From an uncultured Collinsella sp. (lineage in GTDB: Bacteria > Actinomycetota > Coriobacteriia > Coriobacteriales > Coriobacteriaceae): a stretch of DNA of 64,000 nt. The stretch spans positions 5,826 through 69,825 of the forward strand of contig CALFDJ010000016.1 in the NCBI GenBank assembly GCA_937950325.1. The letters run 5' to 3'. Positions 33,146 through 42,200 of the stretch are shown here, one piece after another. A program made the position numbers and the translations under genes. How positions within the stretch are numbered: the stretch's first letter is position 1; each line of letters opens with the position of its first letter. The notes beneath the pieces are model-generated. The model did no database searches. It was given only the letters and a program-made list of their open reading frames with translations, and was not told where the DNA came from.

Positions 33146-36028
33146 ATGACGCTACTGTATTTCCTTACCCTGTTTCCGCTGGTACCGGCGCTGGGCATGC
33201 TGCTCGCGCGCGGTGACCGCGCCCGCGATGCGGTGGGGCTCATAGGCTCCGGCATTATTATGGCGGTGACAGTTGTAGTCGCCGTCATGTTTTTTGGCAC
33301 GGGTCCGCAGAGCTTTGAGGTTGCCCCCGGCACCTCGCATGTGCTCTCGATCATCAGCTCCGTCATCGACGTAATTCTGTGCGCCGTCATCCTGTACAAC
33401 GCGTACAAATATAGGAACGCGCTCACCATGGTGCTCGGCATAGTCCAGCTGGTGGGCTCGCTCGCCTTTGCAGCCATGACGCTGCCCGCGGCCGAAGCCG
33501 TCACGGCGACGCCGCTCTACCTGGACTACATGAGCGTGATCATGGTCCTCGCCGTCGGCATTGTTGGCAGCCTCATCTGCGTGTATGCCTTGGGTTATAT
33601 GAAGGACTTCCAGGCCCACGACGAGCACGAGGCCGCACTGCGCGGGCAGACCGCGCCCGACCGTCGCCCGCAGTTCCTGGCGCTTATGTTCCTGTTCCTC
33701 TCAGCCATGTTCGTCATCGTGACGAGCGACAACCTTGAGTGGCTGTTCTGCGGCTGGGAAATCACCACCGTGTGCTCGTTCCTTATGATTGGCTACACGC
33801 GCACGCCCGAGGCCATCAAGAACGCTTTCACCCAGATCATCCTTAACATGCTGGGCGGTATCGCGTTTTTGGCGGGCCTTATGTTCTTGCACGTTAACGG
33901 CATGCCGCTGACCATCTCGGGCATGATCGAGCTTTCCGGCGCCGGTACCGCGCAATCCGCACTGCTGGTGATGCCGGTCATCCTGTTGTCGCTCGCCGCA
34001 CTCACCAAGGCCGCACAGATGCCGTTCCACACGTGGCTGTTGGGTGCCATGGTTGCCCCCACGCCCACGAGCGCCCTGCTGCACTCGTCAACCATGGTCA
34101 AAGCCGGCGTGTTCCTGATGGTCAAGCTGAGCCCGCTCTATGCCATCTATCCTGTGACCGGCTTTATGGTCACGAGTGTGGGTGCCATCACGTTTTTGCT
34201 CGCTGCCCTCATGGCCATCTCGCAGAGCAACGCCAAACGCGTGCTCGCGTACTCCACCATTTCCAACTTGGGCCTCATTAGTGCCTGCTTGGGTGTCGGC
34301 GCGCCCGAGGCCGTATGGGCGGCCATCTTCCTGATCCTGTTCCACACGGTGGCCAAGTCGCTGCTGTTCCTGTGCGTGGGCACGGCCGAGCATCATATCG
34401 GCAGCCGCGATATCGAGGACATGGACGGCATGTTCAGCCGCATGCCGCACCTGACGCGCCTGATGATGCTGGGCATCATGGGCATGTTTGTGGCGCCGTT
34501 TGGCATGCTCGTGTCCAAGTGGGGCGCCCTGGTGGCGTTCGCGCAGACCGGCAACGTGCTCATGATCATGGTGCTTGCCTTTGGCTCGGCCGCGACGTTC
34601 TTCTTCTGGGGCAAGTGGCTTGCCAAGCTTTCGGGCGTCGACCCCACGGCTCAAAACGTTGAGGTCAATGTCCATAAGACCGAATGGATGGCCCTCAACA
34701 CCATCGCCGCGCTGCTTATTCTGTGCTGCGTGGCGTTCCCGGTTATCTCGAGCGGTCTGGTGTCGCCTTACTTGGCCATGGTGTTTGGCCGCGTGCCGTA
34801 CGTTATTGGCAAGGACGCCATGTATCTGATGGTGGTTATCGTGGCTTTTATTGCCGTGGTGTTGCTGACTTCATTCCGCGTGAGCAACAAACCGCATGTA
34901 AACGTATATCTTTCGGGTGTGGGAACCGACAAATATCGCCATTTCCGCGGCTCGATGGGACACGAGGTAAAGGCCGAAAAGCGCAATTGGTACTCGGAGG
35001 ACGCCCTTGGCGAGAAGCGTATTGGCCCCGCGGGTAGCGTCGTGTGCTGCAGCATTATCTTGTTTGCGCTGCTGTGTTGCGCATGGATTGGGCCCGAGAG
35101 ACTTGCCATGAGTGCGCCCTCGGTGCTGCGCGGCAAGTATTTTGAAGGTTCGGGTGTCGTGGGCATTTTTATTGGCACCGTGGCGTTTGCCCTGCTGGCG
35201 CCGCTTGTGGGTGGCATGATCGACGGCATCGACCGCAAGCTGTCCGCCCGCATGCAGGGCCGCGTGGGCCCGCGCCTGCTGCAGCCCTTCTACGACGTTG
35301 CCAAGCTGCTGCGCAAGGCCCCCGCCAGCGTAAACACCATGGACGATACCTATATGGCGTGCGCGCTCATCTTTACCGTTGTGGGCGGCGGCATCTTTGT
35401 GTCGGGCTCTAACACGCTACTGTGCGCTTTTATGGTGACGCTCGCCGCGATCTTTGTGGTGCTGGCGTCCGCCTCGACGCAAAGCCCGTTTGCCCAGGTT
35501 GGCGCCGATCGTGAGTTACTGCAGGTTATGAGTTACGAGCCCGCCGTTTTGCTGATGAGCGTGGGCCTGTACCTTGCCACCGACAGCTTTGATTCCATCG
35601 CCGTGACGGGGCAGTCGGTCCCCATCATCGTGTACAGCGCACCCATTTTCCTCGCGTTGCTCGCGGTGCTTACCATCAAGCTGCGCAAGTCGCCGTTTGA
35701 CCTTTCGTACTCGCATCATGCGCATCAGGAGATCGTCCAGGGCGTCGCCACCGAGATGAGCGGCGGCACGCTGGCCAAGATGACCCTTATGCACTGGTGC
35801 GAGACCGTGCTGTTTTTGATGTGGGTGGGCATGTTCTTTGTTTGGGACAACCCCGTGAGCTGGGTTGTAGCCCTGGTCGTGATGGCCGCGACGTATTTTG
35901 TCGAGGTCCTGATCGACAACACCTTCGCACGCAGCACCTGGCGCAGCTGCTTTAGGCTCGGATGGGGCGTGGCGCTGGTGTTTGGCCTGCTCAACCTTAT
36001 GCCCATCCTCGTCGACGTGTTTATTTAG
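33146..36028 (+). CDS. echAB: Ech-type hydrogenase membrane subunits A and B fused in one chain
   Basis: A 960-residue membrane protein. Residues about 1-600 are NuoL/MrpD/EchA-like: VYALGYMKDFQAHDEHEAA, WLFCGWEITTVCSFLMIGYTRTPEA, and the ion-channel segment TKAAQMPFHTWLLGAMVAPTPTSALLHSSTMVKAG. Residues about 660-960 are NuoH/EchB-like: RKLSARMQGRVGPRLLQPFYDVAKLLRK near 697 and LRKSPFDLSYSHHAHQEIV near 846, with VGADRELLQVMSYEPAVLL between. A charged linker with a few dozen residues joins them. In described Ech complexes these are separate proteins. There is no stop codon or frame change between the parts. GGGGGAG precedes ATG 33146. Confidence 0.9.
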   Translation: MTLLYFLTLFPLVPALGMLLARGDRARDAVGLIGSGIIMAVTVVVAVMFFGTGPQSFEVAPGTSHVLSIISSVIDVILCAVILYNAYKYRNALTMVLGIVQLVGSLAFAAMTLPAAEAVTATPLYLDYMSVIMVLAVGIVGSLICVYALGYMKDFQAHDEHEAALRGQTAPDRRPQFLALMFLFLSAMFVIVTSDNLEWLFCGWEITTVCSFLMIGYTRTPEAIKNAFTQIILNMLGGIAFLAGLMFLHVNGMPLTISGMIELSGAGTAQSALLVMPVILLSLAALTKAAQMPFHTWLLGAMVAPTPTSALLHSSTMVKAGVFLMVKLSPLYAIYPVTGFMVTSVGAITFLLAALMAISQSNAKRVLAYSTISNLGLISACLGVGAPEAVWAAIFLILFHTVAKSLLFLCVGTAEHHIGSRDIEDMDGMFSRMPHLTRLMMLGIMGMFVAPFGMLVSKWGALVAFAQTGNVLMIMVLAFGSAATFFFWGKWLAKLSGVDPTAQNVEVNVHKTEWMALNTIAALLILCCVAFPVISSGLVSPYLAMVFGRVPYVIGKDAMYLMVVIVAFIAVVLLTSFRVSNKPHVNVYLSGVGTDKYRHFRGSMGHEVKAEKRNWYSEDALGEKRIGPAGSVVCCSIILFALLCCAWIGPERLAMSAPSVLRGKYFEGSGVVGIFIGTVAFALLAPLVGGMIDGIDRKLSARMQGRVGPRLLQPFYDVAKLLRKAPASVNTMDDTYMACALIFTVVGGGIFVSGSNTLLCAFMVTLAAIFVVLASASTQSPFAQVGADRELLQVMSYEPAVLLMSVGLYLATDSFDSIAVTGQSVPIIVYSAPIFLALLAVLTIKLRKSPFDLSYSHHAHQEIVQGVATEMSGGTLAKMTLMHWCETVLFLMWVGMFFVWDNPVSWVVALVVMAATYFVEVLIDNTFARSTWRSCFRLGWGVALVFGLLNLMPILVDVFI

Positions 36029-36040
36029 GAGGCGGCATCC

Positions 36041-36628
36041 ATGGATCATAAAATGTCGCGCTCGCCGTGGGTTATTCATTACGACGGTTCGAGCTGCAAC
36101 GGATGCGATATCGAGGTGCTGGCCTCGCTCACGCCGCTGTTCGATGCGGAGCGCTTTGGCGTGGTCAACACCGGCAACCCCAAGCATGCGGATATCTTTT
36201 TGGTGACGGGGTCGGTCAATGCCCAGAACCTGCCCGTCGTGCGCCAGATCTACAACCAGATGCTCGAGCCCAAGTGCGTGGTGGCCTGCGGCATCTGCGC
36301 GTGTTCGGGCGGCGTATTCCGCGATGCCTATAACGTGATCGGCGGCGTGGACCGTGCGATTCCCGTGGACGTGTATGCGCCCGGGTGCGCCATTCGTCCC
36401 GAGACCGTGATCGATGCCATCGTGGAGGCGTGCGGCATCCTTGATCAGAAGGAGGCCGTGATGCGCGCCGGCGGCGATCCGCTCACCGTGGGCGGTGCCG
36501 CTACCTGGGACGGTGGCGTTGAGCTGGGCGAGGACGGGTTTGTGGCCGCGGGGGCCGGGGCTGACGGTGCCGGTGACGTGCCTGCCGGGAAGCCCGTCGC
36601 GCCCGCCGCTGCAAAGGAGGCCGAGTAA
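36041..36628 (+). CDS. echC: Ech hydrogenase small subunit (EchC, NuoB-like)
   Basis: A 195-residue subunit that holds the [4Fe-4S] cluster next to the nickel site. Cluster cysteines are in SSCNGCDIEVLA, VVACGICACSGGVF and YAPGCAIRPE, as in NuoB and group 4 hydrogenases. The last 50 residues are a Gly/Ala-rich tail beyond the normal end of the fold. AGGAGG stands before the ATG, 12 bases past the EchAB stop. Its TAA shares one base with the next gene's ATG, suggesting coupled translation. Confidence 0.93.
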   Translation: MDHKMSRSPWVIHYDGSSCNGCDIEVLASLTPLFDAERFGVVNTGNPKHADIFLVTGSVNAQNLPVVRQIYNQMLEPKCVVACGICACSGGVFRDAYNVIGGVDRAIPVDVYAPGCAIRPETVIDAIVEACGILDQKEAVMRAGGDPLTVGGAATWDGGVELGEDGFVAAGAGADGAGDVPAGKPVAPAAAKEAE

Positions 36629-37368
36629 TGCAAAAGGCTATCTATACCATCGTTGGGATCGACGAGCTGTTACCGAATGTGCAGGCGCTCAAGGGTGCCG
36701 GCGCGCGCTTTGTGCAGATGCATGCCGAGCGCTGTGTGGACGACGGATCGTATCGCCTGGTCTATACGTTTATCAACGTCCGCGCTGCGCAAGAGCAGAT
36801 CGCGCGGGACGGAAACTATGCGATCGAGAACCTGGTGGTTGAGGGCATCGACCAGTACCAGGAGATTCCGTCCATCAGCTCGTATTACCCCGCGGTGTTC
36901 CCGTTTGAGAACGAGGCGCACGACCTGTTTGGCCTTGCCATCACCGACATGCAGGTCGACTTTAAGGGCTTTTTCTACCAGGTTTCGACTGCCGAGCCCA
37001 TGAGCGTCATCACGCCCGAGGTGAAGGCCGCGCGCGAGAAAGCCATGAAGGTCCGTGCCGCTGCCGAGGCCAAGGCGCGCAAGGCCGCGGCCGAAAAGGC
37101 CGCCGCTGCGGCTGCTGCAGGGGAGAGCGCTGCGAGTGCCGGCGATGCTTCGGCTGCGGCGAGCGCCGGCGACGCCGCGGGCGTCGCTGCTCAGCCCGCT
37201 GCGGCTGCCGGCTCCGATGCTCAGCACGATGAAGCTGCTGCCAAGGCCGCACTTAAGGCCGCCGAGATGGAGGCAAAGCTCGCCGCCATGGATCCCGAGA
37301 AAGCAGCCAAGGTCCGCGCGGCGCTTGCCGCCAAGGCCGCCCGCGACAAGCAGAAAAAGGAGGCGTAA
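36628..37368 (+). CDS. echD: Ech hydrogenase subunit D (NuoC-like) with Ala/Lys-rich tail
   Basis: A 246-residue protein. The first 130 residues are NuoC/EchD-like: GARFVQMHAERCVDDGSYRLVYTFIN, IPSISSYYPAVFPFENEAHDLFGL, where the YPxxFPFENEAxDLFGL stretch is diagnostic. From about residue 131 a low-complexity region of over 110 residues follows, made mostly of Ala with Lys, Glu, Gly and Ser; it is predicted to be helical or disordered and has no counterpart in typical EchD. EchD links the small and large subunits. It overlaps echC by one base. Confidence 0.9.
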   Translation: MQKAIYTIVGIDELLPNVQALKGAGARFVQMHAERCVDDGSYRLVYTFINVRAAQEQIARDGNYAIENLVVEGIDQYQEIPSISSYYPAVFPFENEAHDLFGLAITDMQVDFKGFFYQVSTAEPMSVITPEVKAAREKAMKVRAAAEAKARKAAAEKAAAAAAAGESAASAGDASAAASAGDAAGVAAQPAAAAGSDAQHDEAAAKAALKAAEMEAKLAAMDPEKAAKVRAALAAKAARDKQKKEA

Positions 37369-37373
37369 GGTCC

Positions 37374-38462
37374 ATGGCACATCGCTCCGTTATTCCGTTT
37401 GGCCCGCAGCACCCGGTGCTGCCCGAGCCGCTTCATTTGGACCTGGTGATCGAGGACGACCGCGTTTTCGAGGCAATTCCGCAGATCGGCTTTGTGCACC
37501 GCGGACTCGAGAAGCTCATCGAAAAGCGTGACATGCACCAGTTTGGCTACATCGCCGAGCGCATCTGCGGCATCTGCGCCGTGGGCCACAGCTGCGGCTA
37601 TGCCAGCGCCTGCGAGCGCATGCTCGACATCGAGGTGCCCGGCCGCGTGCAGTACATCCGCACCATTTTGCATGAGCTTTCGCGCATCCACTCGCATCTG
37701 CTGTGGCTGGGCCTGCTCGCCGATGCCTTTGGCTTCGAGGCGCTGTTCTATCGTTCGTGGACCCTGCGCGAGCAGATTCTCAAGATTTTTGAGAGCACTT
37801 GCGGCGGGCGCGTGATCCTTTCGATTAACGAGATCGGCGGCCTTAAGCACGACATTGAGGACTCCGAGCTGGCCGGCATTGTCCAGACGCTCGATGCCAT
37901 GCGCCCCGACTACGAGGCCCTGGTGCATACGTTTTTGGACGACAACAGCTGCGGCGAGCGCCTGCATGGCGTGGGCGTGATCAGCAAAAAGGACGCGCTG
38001 GAGCTTTCGATGGTCGGCCCGTTTGGGCGCGCCTCGGGCGTGGACTACGACGTGCGCATGTTTGGCGACGGTGCCTACGCGGATCTGGCTGCATTTGAGC
38101 CCATCGTTGCCATCGATGGCGACTGCTATGCCCGCTGCCAGGTGCGTTGTGCCGAGGTCACGCAGGCCATGGACATTATCAAGGAGCTTGTCGGCAAGAT
38201 TCCGCACGACGGCATCGGCGGGCGTACCAAGCTCACGCCGGCCGACGGTGCGCGCGGCGAGGTTGTGATTGAGCAGCCGCGTGGCGAGGCGTATTATTAT
38301 GTGCGCGGCAACGGCACCAAGAATCTGGACCGTTTCCGCGTGCGCACGCCGACGTCGCAAAACCTGGCGGGTCTGACGCATGCGCTGCAGGGCGTGCTCA
38401 TTGCCAACGTGCCCATGATTATCCTGACCATCGACCCCTGCATTAGCTGCACGGAAAGGTAG
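37374..38462 (+). CDS. echE: Ech [NiFe] hydrogenase large subunit (EchE)
   Basis: The 362-residue catalytic subunit that makes or uses H2. The N-terminal nickel motif is RICGICAVGH (Cys65, Cys68, His72). The C-terminal motif is DPCISCTER with Cys356 and Cys359. All four nickel ligands are present. The chain ends three residues after the last cysteine, so there is no C-terminal peptide for a maturation protease to remove, as reported for some group 4 enzymes. The start follows the echD stop by five bases. Maturation genes (hyp) are not in the window. Confidence 0.94.
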   Translation: MAHRSVIPFGPQHPVLPEPLHLDLVIEDDRVFEAIPQIGFVHRGLEKLIEKRDMHQFGYIAERICGICAVGHSCGYASACERMLDIEVPGRVQYIRTILHELSRIHSHLLWLGLLADAFGFEALFYRSWTLREQILKIFESTCGGRVILSINEIGGLKHDIEDSELAGIVQTLDAMRPDYEALVHTFLDDNSCGERLHGVGVISKKDALELSMVGPFGRASGVDYDVRMFGDGAYADLAAFEPIVAIDGDCYARCQVRCAEVTQAMDIIKELVGKIPHDGIGGRTKLTPADGARGEVVIEQPRGEAYYYVRGNGTKNLDRFRVRTPTSQNLAGLTHALQGVLIANVPMIILTIDPCISCTER

Positions 38463-38469
38463 GCGCGGC

Positions 38470-38811
38470 ATGAGTTTGCTGACATTTGCCAAGACGGCCT
38501 TGGGTTCTATGGCCAAGCGGCCGGTCACGGTGTGCTATCCGCAGGAAAGGCTCGCGGCACCCGAGCGCCTGCGCGGGCACATCGTCAACGACATGGGCGT
38601 GTGCATCTGCTGCGGCATGTGCGCGCGTCGCTGCCCGGCGGGTGCGCTGGCGGTCGATCGCAAGGGTGGAACGTGGTCGATCGACCCGTATGCCTGCGTG
38701 GTGTGCGGTGAGTGCATCGAGAGCTGCCCCAAGCACTGCCTGACTATGGACACCGCCCGCACCCCAGTCGCAGCGGACAAGACTCCCACAGTAGAAACCA
38801 AGCCGGAATAG
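38470..38811 (+). CDS. echF: Ech hydrogenase ferredoxin-like subunit (EchF)
   Basis: A 113-residue protein with two [4Fe-4S] motifs, CICCGMCARRCPAGAL and CVVCGECIESCPKHCL, like EchF and NuoI. It passes electrons between soluble ferredoxin and the small subunit. The last 25 residues are polar. It is the final gene of the operon, eight bases after echE, and is followed by GC-rich hairpins. Confidence 0.92.
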   Translation: MSLLTFAKTALGSMAKRPVTVCYPQERLAAPERLRGHIVNDMGVCICCGMCARRCPAGALAVDRKGGTWSIDPYACVVCGECIESCPKHCLTMDTARTPVAADKTPTVETKPE

Positions 38812-38821
38812 CGCTGGAATA

Positions 38822-38870
38822 GGGCCGGTGGGGCAAAAATGCCCCATCGGCCCCGCGCTTAAACGCGCGG
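38822..38870 (+). terminator. Two adjacent GC-rich hairpins after the hydrogenase operon
   Basis: A 13-bp stem at 38822-38834/38841-38853 (one G-T pair) with an AAAAAT loop, then CCGCGC-TTAAAC-GCGCGG at 38853-38870. No T-run follows, so termination is likely but not certain. Confidence 0.6.
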
Positions 38871-38885
38871 TTGGGCCGCCACGAA

Positions 38886-39039
38886 CAAAACTATGCCGGA
38901 TTACGGGGCTGGATAGCGAATCTCCGACCATACAGAAAATCGCAAAAACAAAACCGCAGGTAGATAGCCTGCCGTTTTTCAAAAAATGAGGGTATGGATG
39001 AGGGCCCCGACTTTTGCCCCGTAATCCGGCATAGTTTTG
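38886..39039. repeat. Large palindromic element, copy 1
   Basis: Exact 24-bp arms at 38886-38909 and 39016-39039. Inside are CCATAC (about 38926) paired with GTATGG (about 38992) and a core AAAACCGCAGGTAGA shared with the copies at 45988 and 46241. It lies upstream of the surface-protein gene. Confidence 0.92.
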
Positions 39040-39065
39040 AAATGGCACCATACCCGTAACAGCTC

Positions 39066-39102
39066 CTGATCCCCCAAGGACGGAGGAAAGTGGGTCATTT
39101 TT
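39066..39102 (+). terminator. Terminator-like hairpin following palindromic element copy 1
   Basis: CTGATCCC, then GGACGGAGGAAA, then GGGTCATTTTT. An equivalent sequence follows copy 2 at 46161, so it may be part of a composite element. Confidence 0.55.
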
Positions 39103-39146
39103 GCCTGATGGCTCCGAGTCGCACCCGTTTTCCTGCGAAAACGCCG

Positions 39147-39226
39147 TGTCTCAACTTTGGTGAGACATTTGTCTCACGCTCAAAACCGAATCTGGAACAT
39201 GTGTCACCTGCCCTAATTGTGTCTCA
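39147..39226 (+). promoter_or_regulatory. Triple TGTCTCA motif upstream of the surface-protein gene
   Basis: TGTCTCA at 39147-39153, 39170-39176 and 39220-39226, with an inverted TGAGACA at 39161-39167. The inverted copy can pair with either of its neighbours, giving two competing hairpins. It lies 53-132 bases before the ATG and could be an operator or leader switch. Confidence 0.5.
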
Positions 39227-39278
39227 TTTCGTAACTTTAGGCTGATGCAAGGTTTGAGCCTGCGAGAAGGGAGACGCG

Positions 39279-42200
39279 ATGAGTAAGTACACGAGGGGTC
39301 TCTTGGCGGTGATGCTGGCCGTAGTGCTGGTATTGCCGGCTGCAGCATTTGCCATGCTGCCCGAGGCCAACGCCAGGTCCAGCACAGGAATGGACGGACC
39401 GACAATGAGCGGAAAGGTCGTCGTCGATCCCGACACCAGCGGACGCTGGGAAATCTGGGCGGCCGGTCACAACGGTAATAAAGTAACGACTCAAAACGTC
39501 GGCCGAATCTGGACCGACAAGACGGTCGAGGCAACTGAGGAAAACGAGGAGTCGGATTTTCTGACCACGCTTTCGGCCATGTCCTCGACGTCTAATTCAA
39601 CCGTGACGGTTACTACGCCGCTCGACATCGTGATGGTGCTGGATGCATCTGGCTCGATGGATGATCCTATGGGTGGCTGAGATCGCACCAAGCGTATCGA
39701 TGCACTGAAGAACGCTGCGAACAGCTTTATCGATACCATCGCAAAACAAAATGAGAGCATCGAGGGCGTCGATAGGCAGCATAGGGTTGCCATTGTTAAG
39801 TTTGCGGGCAAGAAGTCCAACGATATCGGCAACAATATGTATCGCGACGGAGGGTACTCCTACAATTACACCCAGGTTATGAAAGAATTGACCTACTGTT
39901 CCGGCAGCAATGCGGATGATCTCAAGAAGAATACAATTAATAAAATTCAGCCTGCCGGCGCCACGCGCGCCGACTATGGCCTAGAGCTGGCCGAGAAAAT
40001 CACTACCACTTATGGTCGCAAAGACGCCAAGAAGATTATTGTGTTCTTTACCGACGGTACGCCAACAAAGCAAAATAAATTCGATGCGGGTGTCGCCAAC
40101 GCTGCCGTGACAGCTGCTAAGAATATGAAGGACGGCAAGGCCACCGTTTATACCATCGGCATCTTTGATGGCGCGAACCCCAGTGCTGGTATCCAGGATT
40201 CGGGAAAAAGCCAAAAAGAGAACAAGTTCATGCAGGCCGTTTCGAGCAACTACCCCAATGCCACGGCATGGGATACTCATGGCACACGCGCGGAATACTC
40301 CGACTACTACAAGTCGGCGACCAATGCAGAAGAACTCAAGAAGGTTTTCGACGACATCTCGCAGGCCATCACATCGGAGGCGCCTTATCCGACCGAAATC
40401 CATAAGGGCTACGACGAGACCAAGTCCGGCTACATCACGTTTACCGACGAGCTGGGCGACTTTATGCAGGTCGACAGCTTCACCGAGGTCGTCATCAACG
40501 GCACGCCGTTCACCAAGGCGAGCAAGACGGTCAACAAAGAGACCAATACCGACACCTACGAGTTTGCCGGCAAGGCAAAAGACCTGCTCATCACCGTGCA
40601 GCGCGCCGGCGATGACAATCCCCAGAAGGGCGATATCGTAACGGTCAATATTCCTGCGTCGTTGATTCCGCTGAGTCACTTTAAGACCGTAGACGGCAAG
40701 CTTTCGGTCGACAGCGCTCAGCCTATCCGCGTGAAGTACACCTCGAGCGTGAAGAGCACTGCGCTCGACAACCTGTTTACGCCCGAGAAGGTAACGGGGC
40801 TCAAGGATTACATCGAGAACAATACGACCGTTGCCAACGGCGCCAAGACCGTGAATTTCTACGCGAACAAGTGGGCTGCCGGCGATCTGGGCAATACGGT
40901 TGCGACCTTTGAGCCGGCCGACACCAACCGCTACTATTACTTCCAGAAGCAGACTCCCATTTACACGGACAAGGACTGCACACAGCCTGCAAAGAATTCA
41001 CTGGCAGAAACCGGCACCTATTACTACAAGGATGAGTTTGAGGAGCAGGGCGAAAACGGCGAGGCCAAGCCCGCCTCTGCCGTCATCGAGTTTATCGGCG
41101 GCGACGCTGCGAAGTTTGACGGCGCTATTGTTGCCGACGAGGACGGCAACCTTTCGTTTAGCGTGGGAACCGCGCGTCTGGCCTTTATCGACGAACTCCA
41201 TACCACCAAGAAGAGCGTGGGCGGCAACAACACTGGTACCGCGACCGACGTTCTCAACCCCAAGTGGAACAACGTGTCCGCCAAGGCGACCGCGACGCAT
41301 GTCAATTCCTACCTGGGCAACAACGGCAAGATCAGCTTTAACGTGACGCCGGCAACGGTGGACACCAAGGCTAGCTTTGGTCTGACCAAGGTGCTCGAGG
41401 GCCGCGACTGGACGAAGGGGGACACGTTTGAGTTTGGGCTGACGTCCGAGAACGGTGCCCCGATGCCTGCGGCTAGGACTGCGACCGTGCGCAAGGCTGA
41501 CCTGGACCAGGGCAAGGCTGCCATCGACTTCGGCAAGATCACCTTCAACAAGCCGGGCGAGTACACCTATGAGGTCCGCGAGGTCAAGGGCGACGCCGGC
41601 GGCATCACCTACAGCGATAACGTTGCCACGTTCAAAGTGACCGTGACGGTTAAGGCCACGGGTGGGCTTAAGGCTGACGTTGAAAAGATCTCGGGCGAGA
41701 CCGAGTTCAAGAACACCTATAGCGTGAAGCCTGTCGAGGACCAGATCACCGCGACCAAGGTCCTGGACGGCCGCGACCTCAAGGAGGGTGAGTTCTCCTT
41801 CGAGCTCGTCGAGGGCGACAAGGTCGTTGCCAAGGGCACTAACGCTGCCGACGGCACGATTGTCATGGACAAGATCACTTACGACAAGCCCGGCACCCAC
41901 ACCTACACGCTGCGCGAGAAGCTCCCCAACGAGGCGGGGCTGAGCAACGGGATCACGTACGATAAGACGAACTACACCATCAAGACGAGCGTCATCGACA
42001 ACGGCGACGGTACGCTTAAGGTGACCCATACGCTCGAGGGTCCCGAGACAGCACGCTTTGAGAACAAGTACAACACTGCACCGAACAAGTCCAGCGTCAC
42101 CGACAAGATCAAGGCGACCAAGGTCCTGACCGGCCGCGACCTCAAGGCCGGCGAGTTCCGTTTTGAGCTCGTCGAGGGCAATAACGTAGTCGCCACCGGC

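Noticed and set aside
33146..38811. Respiratory complex I fragment
   Set aside because: The large subunit keeps all four nickel-binding cysteines/histidine positions (RICGICAVGH and DPCISC), which complex I lacks, and other Nuo genes are missing.
39678..39680. TGA as a selenocysteine codon
   Set aside because: VWA domains have no selenocysteine at this place, no sel genes are seen, and a one-base change from a glycine codon explains it better.
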